A stretch of DNA of 16,144 nt from an uncultured Prevotella sp. (GCA_937889855.1 CALBYK010000072.1:1-16144); one strand, 5' to 3'; positions 7,971-14,030 are shown, counted from the stretch's first letter. Numbers and translations: made by a program. Notes: generated by a model not told the origin, from the letters alone.

Positions 7971-8699
7971 ATGTCAGACATCACAACAGGCAATTTTGTC
8001 TGCATAGAGCAGACACCAGCTACCATAGGTGACCGAATCTTCGGGCGTGGAATCGACATCATCATACTTGCCATATACAATTATTCGGCGGCTGTGTTTG
8101 TTGGTCGTCTGCCTCTCAATGACAGTGAGTTGTGGCAGATACTCCTCGTGCTTGCCATTCTGTTTGTGCCTGGCATAGGCTACACCTTTCTATCAGAGTT
8201 GTTCTTCAATGGGCAGACAATAGGCAAGTATGTGATGAAGACACGTGTAGTGATGGCAGATGGAGCGGCGCCAACGGCTGGTGCACTGTTCCTCCGCTAC
8301 GTGTGCGAGTCGGTAGACATAATGATGGGTTGCATAGGCATTGTCTTTATAATGTGTACAAAGCGTCGTCAGCGGCTTGGCGACATTGCTGCCGGAACCA
8401 TGGTTGTCCGAAACAACGACACCTCCCATCTGCCTATATCAATACGAGAGTTCGACTATGCGCGTTGCGGCTTCACGCCAACTTACCTCAACGCTACTGT
8501 TATCTCGCCGCGTCAGGCCGACATCCTGCGCCGTGCCTTATACGAAGACCCAAAGTTGAAGGACGATCGTGCCGACAACCTCGCCGGCAAGGTGGCGCGT
8601 AAGTTGTCGCTGGATGACAACTCTTGGCAAGACAACAGCCGTGCTTTCTTGCGTACTGTGCTCAACGACTATATGTTTCTTAAGCAAAGACAGCAGTGA
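7971..8699 (+). CDS. RDD family membrane protein
   Basis: 242 residues. The RDD domain covers about 16-148: an early helix with DRIFGRGIDIIILAIY (the R...D signature), a second helix (about 55-75), the GQTIGKYVMKTRVV segment (81-94) and a third helix ending in RRQRLGDIAAGTMVVR. A cytoplasmic C-terminal extension of about 90 residues follows (charged, no domain recognised). RDD proteins are multipass membrane proteins of mostly unknown role, some linked to ion or substrate transport. I set the start at ATG 7971, 24 bp downstream of a -7 box; the frame is open further upstream but that part is antisense to the SpoIIM-like gene. It is divergent from, and probably functionally tied to, that operon. 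Confidence 0.9.
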   Translation: MSDITTGNFVCIEQTPATIGDRIFGRGIDIIILAIYNYSAAVFVGRLPLNDSELWQILLVLAILFVPGIGYTFLSELFFNGQTIGKYVMKTRVVMADGAAPTAGALFLRYVCESVDIMMGCIGIVFIMCTKRRQRLGDIAAGTMVVRNNDTSHLPISIREFDYARCGFTPTYLNATVISPRQADILRRALYEDPKLKDDRADNLAGKVARKLSLDDNSWQDNSRAFLRTVLNDYMFLKQRQQ

Positions 8700-8811
8700 C
8701 TTTTATTTGCAAACAAATGTAAACCATCTGTTAACAAGTGTTGTGTACGAACACAATTGCTTGCTCCGTATCAATAAAACGCCTAAATAATACTAAAAAA
8801 CGGGACAGATG

Positions 8812-8842
8812 TTTGCGCGCACAAAAAATCTTTGTACCTTTG
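8812..8842 (+). promoter_or_regulatory. Promoter of small RNA copy 1
   Basis: TTTG (8812-8815), 19-nt spacer, TACCTTTG (8835-8842): a full consensus match. The -33 box is the left end of a near-palindrome TTTGCGCGCACAAA (8812-8825). Transcription is expected to begin at about 8847-8850. Confidence 0.85.
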
Positions 8843-8847
8843 CATCG

Positions 8848-9041
8848 TCAAAAGGTTAATAGATTGTTTAGGTTAGTAGTAATAGATTTAGGTTTTTAGT
8901 TATTAGGTTTAAGGTAAATTGAACGATTGTTTAACAGGTAACGATGAGAGTCCGTGAGGATTTTCATTCTACAAAGAAATTTTTAAAGTTAAACATAAGC
9001 AATACGGCGCAGCTCGATGAGAGTTGCGCCGTTGTTGTTTT
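8848..9041 (+). ncRNA. Candidate small RNA, copy 1 (~190 nt)
   Basis: A stand-alone transcription unit: consensus promoter before it, intrinsic terminator at its end, and no convincing reading frame inside. The 5' part (8850-8923) contains no C for 74 nt and four AGGTT motifs (8853, 8870, 8890, 8905). The 3' part folds: TGTTTAAC (8928-8935) can pair with GTTAAACA (8988-8995), enclosing an 11-pair hairpin (8943-8953 with 8958-8968, three G-U) closed by a GTGA (GNRA) tetraloop, then the terminator. trmB has its own -7 box downstream, so this is unlikely to be the trmB leader. The start is an estimate from the promoter. Family not recognised; a duplicated mRNA leader ending in an attenuator is the main alternative. 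Confidence 0.7.
9004..9041 (+). terminator. Intrinsic terminator of small RNA copy 1
   Basis: ACGGCGCAGCTC (9004-9015) pairs with GAGTTGCGCCGT (9021-9032), 12 pairs with one G-T, around a GATGA loop; the tail TGTTGTTTT is U-rich. Sequence identity with copy 2 stops exactly at the end of this tail. Confidence 0.9.
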
Positions 9042-9150
9042 CTGGCGTCACATTATGTGTGGAGTTGTTAAATTGGTCGTTTTAATGGCGAAAAATGTAG
9101 GAAAAGATTGATAAATGAAGCCAAACAGCCGGAAACCGACCTTTTTTTAT

Positions 9151-9158
9151 TAAATTTG
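9151..9158 (+). promoter_or_regulatory. -7 element upstream of trmB
   Basis: TAAATTTG matches TAnnTTTG, 46 bp before the trmB ATG. No TTTG -33 box is visible at 19-20 nt. It lies beyond the small-RNA terminator, so trmB can be transcribed independently. Between 9042 and 9150 I see no other feature. Confidence 0.6.
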
Positions 9159-9204
9159 CATGACAATCAAGAATGATTAGAGTTATCATACAACCAACAA
9201 ATAA

Positions 9205-9975
9205 ATGGGAAAAGGAAAACTGGCGAAGTTCGCCGATATGGAAAGATATGAGAACGTGTTCCAATATCCGTTCTCGGTAGCCGACAATGTTCCGTTCGAC
9301 ATGAAGGGGCACTGGCGCGAGATGTATTTCAAGAACGACAACCCTATAGTGCTTGAGCTTGGCTGCGGCAAGGGCGAGTACACCGTCGGGCTGGCGAAGA
9401 TGTTCCCTGATGTCAACTTCATCGGTGTCGACATCAAAGGCGCGCGCATGTGGACTGGTGCCACACAGGCTCTTGCAGACGGACTGAAGAACGTGGCGTT
9501 TCTGCGCACCAACATCGAGATTATCGACCGCTTCTTCGCGGAGGACGAGGTGCAGGAAATATGGCTCACGTTCAGTGACCCGCAGATGAAGAATCCGCGC
9601 AAGCGTCTCACGTCGACATATTTCCTTGAGCGCTACCGCCATTTCCTGCAGGACGGCGGCACTGTTCACTTGAAGACCGACTCCAACTTCCTCTTCACCT
9701 ATACCACCTACATGCAGCAGCACAACCGTCTGCCGCTGCTCTTCCGTACTGAAGACCTATACCATACCGATGGACTCGACCCGCAGACGCATGAGATACT
9801 CGGCATACAGACCTACTACGAGAGCATGTGGATAGAGCGCGGACTGAACATCAAGTACATGAAGTTCTCGCTGCCGCGCGAGGGTGAGCTGGCGGAGCCT
9901 GACGTGGAGATACCGCTCGACGAGTATCGCTCCTATCACCGCGACAAACGCACACCGAAAGAAACAGGTAAATAA
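9205..9975 (+). CDS. trmB: tRNA (guanine-N7-)-methyltransferase
   Basis: 256 residues. TrmB methylates N7 of G46 in the variable loop of many tRNAs, using S-adenosylmethionine, in the cytoplasm. Class I methyltransferase motifs are clear: motif I VLELGCGKGEY (49-59), the acidic residue after beta-2 in FIGVDIKGARMW (D76), and the TrmB-specific LTFSDPQMKNPRKRL (121-135), which corresponds to the TFPDPxxK substrate site of other TrmB proteins with Ser in place of Pro. LKTDS follows near residue 157. The ATG at 9205 is the only sensible start. mrp follows after 41 bp with no promoter box between them, so the two are probably cotranscribed. Confidence 0.95.
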   Translation: MGKGKLAKFADMERYENVFQYPFSVADNVPFDMKGHWREMYFKNDNPIVLELGCGKGEYTVGLAKMFPDVNFIGVDIKGARMWTGATQALADGLKNVAFLRTNIEIIDRFFAEDEVQEIWLTFSDPQMKNPRKRLTSTYFLERYRHFLQDGGTVHLKTDSNFLFTYTTYMQQHNRLPLLFRTEDLYHTDGLDPQTHEILGIQTYYESMWIERGLNIKYMKFSLPREGELAEPDVEIPLDEYRSYHRDKRTPKETGK

Positions 9976-10016
9976 AACCATATATTATAAATACCAAATA
10001 ATACAATAAATACATT

Positions 10017-11123
10017 ATGAGTATCACTCTTTATCCAAAACTCATTATGGACGCGCTCGCCACAGTCACCTATCCTGGCAACAAGAAGAACCTTGTTGAG
10101 GCTGATATGGTGGCAGACAACCTGCGCATCGACGGCATGAAGGTATCGTTCTCGCTCATCTTCCCGCGCGACACCGACCCGTTCCTCAAGTCAACTGTCA
10201 AGGCGGCAGAAGCTGCCATACATTATCATATAAGCAAGGACGTCGAGGTGAGCATCTCGACTGAGTTCCTTTCAAAGCCGCGTCCTGAGGTGGAGAAACT
10301 CCTGCCCGGCGTGAAGAACGTCATCGCCGTAAGCTCAGGCAAGGGTGGAGTGGGCAAGAGCACCGTGGCTGCCAATCTCGCCATCGCGCTTGCGCGTCTT
10401 GGCTACAAGGTGGGGCTTCTCGACTGTGACATCTTCGGTCCGTCGGTTCCCAAGATGTTCCACATCGAGGACGCGCGTCCTTATGCCGTGAAGAAAGACG
10501 GCCGCGACCTCATCGAGCCGGTTGAGAAGTATGGCATCAAGGTACTGTCAATAGGCTTCTTCGTCAATCCCGACACCGCAACGCTGTGGCGCGGCGGCAT
10601 GGCGTCTAACGCGCTCAAGCAGCTCATCGCAGACGCCGACTGGGGCGACCTCGACTATTTCGTGCTCGACACTCCACCGGGAACAAGCGACATACATCTG
10701 ACGCTGCTCCAGACGCTCGCCATCACGGGTGCCGTGATAGTGTCCACTCCGCAGAACGTGGCGCTTGCCGATGCGCGCAAGGGCATCGACATGTACAGCA
10801 ACGACAAGGTGAACGTGCCTATCCTCGGACTCGTGGAGAACATGGCGTGGTTCACACCTGCCGAACTGCCCGAGAACAAGTACTACATCTTCGGCAAGGA
10901 CGGATGCAAGAATCTTGCCCGGGAGATGAACGTGCCGTTGCTCGCGCAGATACCGCTCGTGCAGAGCATCTGCGAGAATGGTGACAACGGAACGCCGGCA
11001 GCCCTCGACAGCGCGTCAATTACTGGTCTTGCCTTCATCAACCTCGCACAGGCTGTCGTTACGGTGGTAAACCGTCGCAACAAGGAGCAGGCTCCGACAA
11101 AGATAGTCAAGACACACAATTAG
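10017..11123 (+). CDS. mrp: Mrp/ApbC/NBP35 family iron-sulfur carrier ATPase
   Basis: 368 residues. An N-terminal MIP18/DUF59-like domain (about 1-90) precedes a ParA/MinD-type P-loop ATPase: deviant Walker A GKGGVGKST (108-116), DCDIFGPSVPKM (137-148), and the switch DTPPGTSD (218-225). Proteins of this family bind and pass on Fe-S clusters to apoproteins and are cytosolic. The CxxC motif found near the end of the ATPase in ApbC/Nbp35 is absent here: at the expected place the protein reads ENMAWFTPAELPENKYYIFG, which I recall as the usual form in Bacteroidota. Likely cotranscribed with trmB. Repeat copy 2 begins about 40 bp after its stop; no T-tailed terminator is seen directly behind it. 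Confidence 0.93.
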   Translation: MSITLYPKLIMDALATVTYPGNKKNLVEADMVADNLRIDGMKVSFSLIFPRDTDPFLKSTVKAAEAAIHYHISKDVEVSISTEFLSKPRPEVEKLLPGVKNVIAVSSGKGGVGKSTVAANLAIALARLGYKVGLLDCDIFGPSVPKMFHIEDARPYAVKKDGRDLIEPVEKYGIKVLSIGFFVNPDTATLWRGGMASNALKQLIADADWGDLDYFVLDTPPGTSDIHLTLLQTLAITGAVIVSTPQNVALADARKGIDMYSNDKVNVPILGLVENMAWFTPAELPENKYYIFGKDGCKNLAREMNVPLLAQIPLVQSICENGDNGTPAALDSASITGLAFINLAQAVVTVVNRRNKEQAPTKIVKTHN

Positions 11124-11249
11124 TATCCTGGGTTATGTGGGCCTTCCTTAACAAACGTGAACGTCTTGTTAACAAATGTTGTGCTCGCGCACAATAGGTT
11201 GCTTTAAATCAATAAAAGCCCTAATAAACGCTAAAAAAAAGCGCAAATG

Positions 11250-11280
11250 TTTGCGCGCACAAAAAATCTTTGTACCTTTG
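11250..11280 (+). promoter_or_regulatory. Promoter of small RNA copy 2
   Basis: Same TTTG, 19 nt, TACCTTTG arrangement as copy 1 (11250-11253 and 11273-11280), with the same near-palindrome across the -33 box. Confidence 0.85.
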
Positions 11281-11285
11281 CATCG

Positions 11286-11479
11286 TCAAAAGGTTAATAG
11301 ATTGTTTAGGTTAGTAGTAATAGATTTAGGTTTTTAGTTATTAGGTTTAAGGTAAATTGAACGATTGTTTAACAGGTAACGATGAGAGTCCGTGAGGATT
11401 TTCATTCTACAAAGAAATTTTTAAAGTTAAACATAAGCAATACGGCGCAGCTCGATGAGAGTTGCGCCGTTGTTGTTTT
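11286..11479 (+). ncRNA. Candidate small RNA, copy 2 (~190 nt)
   Basis: Base-for-base the same predicted transcript as copy 1: C-free 5' half with four AGGTT motifs, nested stem with a GTGA-capped hairpin, intrinsic terminator. The next gene (nitroreductase) has its own promoter 58 bp beyond the end, so this unit also appears independent of its downstream neighbour. The transcript start is estimated from the promoter. Confidence 0.7.
11442..11479 (+). terminator. Intrinsic terminator of small RNA copy 2
   Basis: Identical to the copy 1 terminator: 12-pair stem, GATGA loop, U-rich tail ending at 11479. Confidence 0.9.
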
Positions 11480-11513
11480 AGGATGTTTCTTTTGTATCTT
11501 TTTATCCTAAACC

Positions 11514-11544
11514 GTTGTATTTCATCTCAAAAGTGTTACCTTTG
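11514..11544 (+). promoter_or_regulatory. Promoter of the nitroreductase gene
   Basis: GTTG (11514-11517; 3 of 4 to TTTG), 19-nt spacer, TACCTTTG (11537-11544), 39 bp before the ATG. An inverted repeat TTTAGGAT / ATCCTAAA (11477-11484 and 11504-11511) ends 2 bp before the -33 box and could be an operator. Confidence 0.75.
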
Positions 11545-11583
11545 TGAGCAGAAAAAGTGAACATGTAAAAATATTTGACTTTT

Positions 11584-12327
11584 ATGAAATCAATCAATAC
11601 GCGCCGCTCAATCCGCAAGTATTCCAGCCGTGATGTGAGCGAAGAACTTCTCCGCAGGCTTCTGTCCGAAGCTATGCGCACACAGACAATGGGCAATCTG
11701 CAGCTTTACAGTGTGGTAGTGACCCGCTCCGACGAGATGAAGCGTCGCCTTGCCCCAGCTCATTTCAATCAGCCTATGGTTACATCAGCGCCAGTGGTGC
11801 TTACGTTCTGTGCCGACACACGCCGCACGTCGTTGTGGGCGCAGAACCGCCAGGCCGTTCCGGGATACGACAACTTGCTTTCGTACCAGAACGCTGCCAC
11901 CGACGCGCTTCTTTTCTGCCAGACGTTCTGCAATCTTGCCGAAGAGGAGGGCCTCGGCTGCTGTTTCCTCGGCACGACGGTGTATATGCCCCAGATGATA
12001 ATAGACACGCTACAACTGCCGCGTCTTGTGATGCCAGTGGCGACAATCACGCTTGGATGGCCCGACGAACAGCCGCCGCTTAGCGACCGTCTGCCGCTCG
12101 ATGCCGTCATGCACAGCGAGACCTATGCCGACTACACGCCGCAGAGCATCGACCGCTTCTATGAGGAAAAGGAGTTGCTCGAGGAGAACAAGGAGTTTGT
12201 AAGGATGAACAACAAGCAGACGCTTGCCCAGGTTTATACCGACTGCCGATATACAAAAAAGGACAATGAGGCTATGTCGGAAGGACTTGTGGAGACGCTC
12301 CGCAAGCAGGGATTTGTCAAGGATTGA
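11584..12327 (+). CDS. Nitroreductase family FMN-dependent oxidoreductase (NfsA-like)
   Basis: 247 residues from ATG 11584; a TTG at 11575 is a less likely start. Family features: N-terminal TRRSIRKYSSRDV (FMN phosphate contacts), RTQTMGNLQLYSVVV (about 32-46), a GLGCCFLGT segment in the second half of the core, and TLGWPDEQPPLSDRLPLDAV followed by a C-terminal extension typical of the NfsA/FRP group. Such enzymes use NAD(P)H to reduce flavins, quinones, nitro compounds or similar; the physiological substrate cannot be read from sequence. It has its own promoter. The xseA gene follows after a palindromic element with no clear promoter between, so xseA may be read from here. Confidence 0.9.
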   Translation: MKSINTRRSIRKYSSRDVSEELLRRLLSEAMRTQTMGNLQLYSVVVTRSDEMKRRLAPAHFNQPMVTSAPVVLTFCADTRRTSLWAQNRQAVPGYDNLLSYQNAATDALLFCQTFCNLAEEEGLGCCFLGTTVYMPQMIIDTLQLPRLVMPVATITLGWPDEQPPLSDRLPLDAVMHSETYADYTPQSIDRFYEEKELLEENKEFVRMNNKQTLAQVYTDCRYTKKDNEAMSEGLVETLRKQGFVKD

Positions 12328-12344
12328 TAATAGTGTACAGATTC

Positions 12345-12427
12345 GGGGGCGTCGAGTTCCTGCTCGACACCTAAGGAATGGCCGAAATGCGGTAAGCATG
12401 TGTGACGAGCGGTAGCTTGACGCCTCC
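12345..12427 (+). repeat. REP/BIME-like palindromic element A
   Basis: Two half-units in inverted orientation about 30 bp apart. The left half (12345-12371) has core CGAGTTCCTGCTCGACAC, itself a hairpin (GTCGAG-TTCCTG-CTCGAC). The reverse complement of the right half (12402-12427) matches the left half at about 20 of 26 positions. Related to element B at 13749-13831. Non-coding, between the nitroreductase gene and xseA. Confidence 0.8.
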
Positions 12428-12450
12428 AATTCCAAAAAAAACAGGTTGAA

Positions 12451-13749
12451 ATGCAAATGAAATCCCTTTCGCTATATGAGCTCAACTCCCTCGTGTCGCA
12501 GGTATTAGCCATCGACTTGCCCGACGAGTACTGGGTTGAGGCTGAGCTTGCTGAGGCTCGCGAGGTGCGCGGCCACTGCTATATGGACCTTGTCGAGAAG
12601 GACGATATGTCAAACACGCCCATTGCCCGTGCCTCGGCCCGTTGCTGGGCATCGCGTTGGGCATTGCTCCGTCCCATGTTCGAGCGTGTCACGGGACAGC
12701 GGCTGCATGCAGGTATGAAGGTGATGCTGAAAGTGAAGGCACAGTTTCATGCAGCATATGGATTCTCATGGATTGTGAGCGACATCAATCCTGAGTTTAC
12801 CATGGGTGACCTTATGCGGCGCCGTCAGGAGATAATTCGCCAGTTGAAGGCGGATGGCGTGTTCGATCTGCAGCGCGGCTTGAGCCTTTCGCCTTTCGCC
12901 AAAAACATAGCCATAGTGTCGAGCAGTGGTGCCGCTGGCTATGGCGATTTCTGTCGCCAGCTGCACGACAATGCGCAGGGATTTGCTTTTCGTGTGGAGT
13001 TGTTTGCCGCGACCATGCAGGGCGAGGCGGTGGAGTCGAGCGTCATTGCCGCTCTTAACCGCATATATCCGCGTGTCGAAGAGTTCGACTGCGTAGTTAT
13101 AATACGCGGAGGTGGCGCCACGAGCGACCTCTCGGGGTTTGACACCCTCGCGTTGGCTGAAAATGTGGCGAATTTTCCGTTGCCCATAATCACCGGTATT
13201 GGCCACGACCGCGACGAGAGCGTTCTCGACATGGTGGCAAACACGCGCGTGAAAACACCGACAGCTGCCGCGCAACTGCTTATAGACAATCTCTCGCGCA
13301 CCAGTATGCTCATCGACAACCTGCGTCAGCGTATATTGCTATGTACGCAGCAGCGCATGCAGCACGAACAACTTCGTTTCAAGGCCGTGGCGGAGCGTAT
13401 ACCAGTGCTCTTCTCACTCGTAAACGTGAAGCAACAGGCGCGCATAGACCAACTGTCGCGACAGATAATGTCTGGTGTGTCGCGCCATATAGACGCTCAG
13501 CGGCAGAAGCTTGATGGGCTAAAGGCGAACATCGGCAACGCCATCGCAAGATGCATGGCGGCTGAGCAACACAGGCTTGCATTGCTCGTACAACGTATTG
13601 AAGCCGAAAATCCCGAACGCCTTCTGCGCCGTGGCTACAGCATCACCACATACGAGGGACACGCCGTGCGCGACGCCTCGCTGCTGCCGAAAGGCGCCGA
13701 AGTTGAGACGCGGGTTGAACTCGGAAGTTTCAAGTCGAGAGTGGAGTAG
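12451..13749 (+). CDS. xseA: Exodeoxyribonuclease VII large subunit
   Basis: 432 residues, close to the usual length. An OB-fold DNA-binding domain (about 1-105, with YWVEAELAEAREVRGHCYMD) is followed by the catalytic domain: IAIVSSSGAAGYGDF, a VVIIRGGGATSDLSGFD segment and ITGIGHDRDESVLDMVA with KTPTAAA, all hallmarks of XseA. A long helical region (about 290-395) and a C-terminal segment (RRGYSITTYEGHAVRDAS) complete it. With XseB it forms exonuclease VII, which degrades single-stranded DNA from both ends to oligonucleotides. ATG 12457 is an alternative start. No TAnnTTTG box lies before it. Its stop codon touches element B. Confidence 0.95.
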   Translation: MQMKSLSLYELNSLVSQVLAIDLPDEYWVEAELAEAREVRGHCYMDLVEKDDMSNTPIARASARCWASRWALLRPMFERVTGQRLHAGMKVMLKVKAQFHAAYGFSWIVSDINPEFTMGDLMRRRQEIIRQLKADGVFDLQRGLSLSPFAKNIAIVSSSGAAGYGDFCRQLHDNAQGFAFRVELFAATMQGEAVESSVIAALNRIYPRVEEFDCVVIIRGGGATSDLSGFDTLALAENVANFPLPIITGIGHDRDESVLDMVANTRVKTPTAAAQLLIDNLSRTSMLIDNLRQRILLCTQQRMQHEQLRFKAVAERIPVLFSLVNVKQQARIDQLSRQIMSGVSRHIDAQRQKLDGLKANIGNAIARCMAAEQHRLALLVQRIEAENPERLLRRGYSITTYEGHAVRDASLLPKGAEVETRVELGSFKSRVE

Positions 13750-13831
13750 GGGGGCGAGCTCCTGCTCGACACTTTATTAATTTATAAAAAAAACTATAAG
13801 CGCGTGTGCCGGGCAGGAGCTCGGCATCTCC
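13749..13831 (+). repeat. REP/BIME-like palindromic element B
   Basis: Left half 13749-13772 with core CGAGCTCCTGCTCGACAC (17 of 18 identical to element A), AT-rich spacer of about 29 bp, inverted right half 13802-13831 whose reverse complement has core CGAGCTCCTGCCCGGCAC. The right half forms its own hairpin GCCGGG-CAGGAG-CTCGGC. It fills the gap between xseA and xseB. Confidence 0.8.
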
Positions 13832-13838
13832 AAATATT

Positions 13839-14030
13839 ATGGCAAGAGAAATGAAATACGAGACTGCAATGCGCCAGCTTGAGGACATTGCGGAGAAAAT
13901 GGAGAACGGCGAGCTCGACATTGACTCGCTTTGTGAACAACTAAAGACTGCCCAAAAGTTGATAAAGCTATGCAAGGACAAGCTGACGAAAACTGACGGG
14001 GAAATAAACAAAATACTCAAGTCGGAATAA
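13839..14030 (+). CDS. xseB: Exodeoxyribonuclease VII small subunit
   Basis: 63 residues, short even for XseB but common in this phylum. The single domain is two helices with the family pattern YETAMRQLEDIAEKMENGEL followed by DIDSLCEQLKTAQKLIKLCK. XseB subunits bind along the large subunit in several copies and are needed for exonuclease VII activity. I chose ATG 13839 (MAREMKYE); the frame is open upstream only because it runs through palindromic element B, and a GTG there would add unrelated residues. Downstream of xseA by 89 bp, most of it element B, so cotranscription is likely but translational coupling is not. Confidence 0.92.
   Translation: MAREMKYETAMRQLEDIAEKMENGELDIDSLCEQLKTAQKLIKLCKDKLTKTDGEINKILKSE

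Larger units (their letters stand above)
8729..9041 (+). repeat. Direct repeat unit, copy 1
   Basis: Matches 11167-11479 at a constant offset of 2438 with no gaps. Positions 8809-9041 are identical to 11247-11479 (233 bp by eye). The 5' part (8729-8808) is only about 70% identical but keeps a palindrome TGTTAACA (8729-8736) and an inverted repeat TTGTGTACGAACACAA (8741-8756). Gene-free stretch 8700-9204 is accounted for by this unit plus the trmB promoter region. Confidence 0.95.
11167..11479 (+). repeat. Direct repeat unit, copy 2
   Basis: Second copy of the unit at 8729-9041. Identical over 11247-11479; the 5' part keeps TGTTAACA (11167-11174) and the inverted repeat as TTGTGCTCGCGCACAA (11179-11194), with one base pair of the stem changed on both sides relative to copy 1. 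The gene-free stretch 11124-11583 holds this unit and the nitroreductase promoter. Confidence 0.95.

Noticed and set aside
8741..8756. Terminator for the RDD gene (hairpin TTGTGTACGAACACAA)
   Set aside because: No T-run follows, and the same hairpin sits upstream of copy 2 after an unrelated gene, so it belongs to the repeat unit.
8944..9108. Reading frame starting MRVREDFHSTKKF inside the small RNA
   Set aside because: The ATG lies within the GTGA-capped hairpin, the frame runs through the terminator, and the two copies would end in unrelated C-termini. No family resemblance.
9126..9150. Possible terminator with CGG-AAA-CCG before a T7 run upstream of trmB
   Set aside because: The stem is only 3 bp; too weak to call.
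9082..9723. 213-codon minus-strand frame opposite trmB
   Set aside because: Mirror of a well-conserved trmB coding sequence; His/Val/Leu-rich composition typical of an antisense frame.
8809..11479. Composite transposon with trmB-mrp between two direct repeats
   Set aside because: No transposase, terminal inverted repeats or target duplication; the genes inside are housekeeping genes with normal composition.
12345..13831. CRISPR array from the repeated GTCGAG/CTCGAC motifs
   Set aside because: Only two elements 1.4 kb apart with inverted halves, no regular repeat-spacer pattern and no cas genes.
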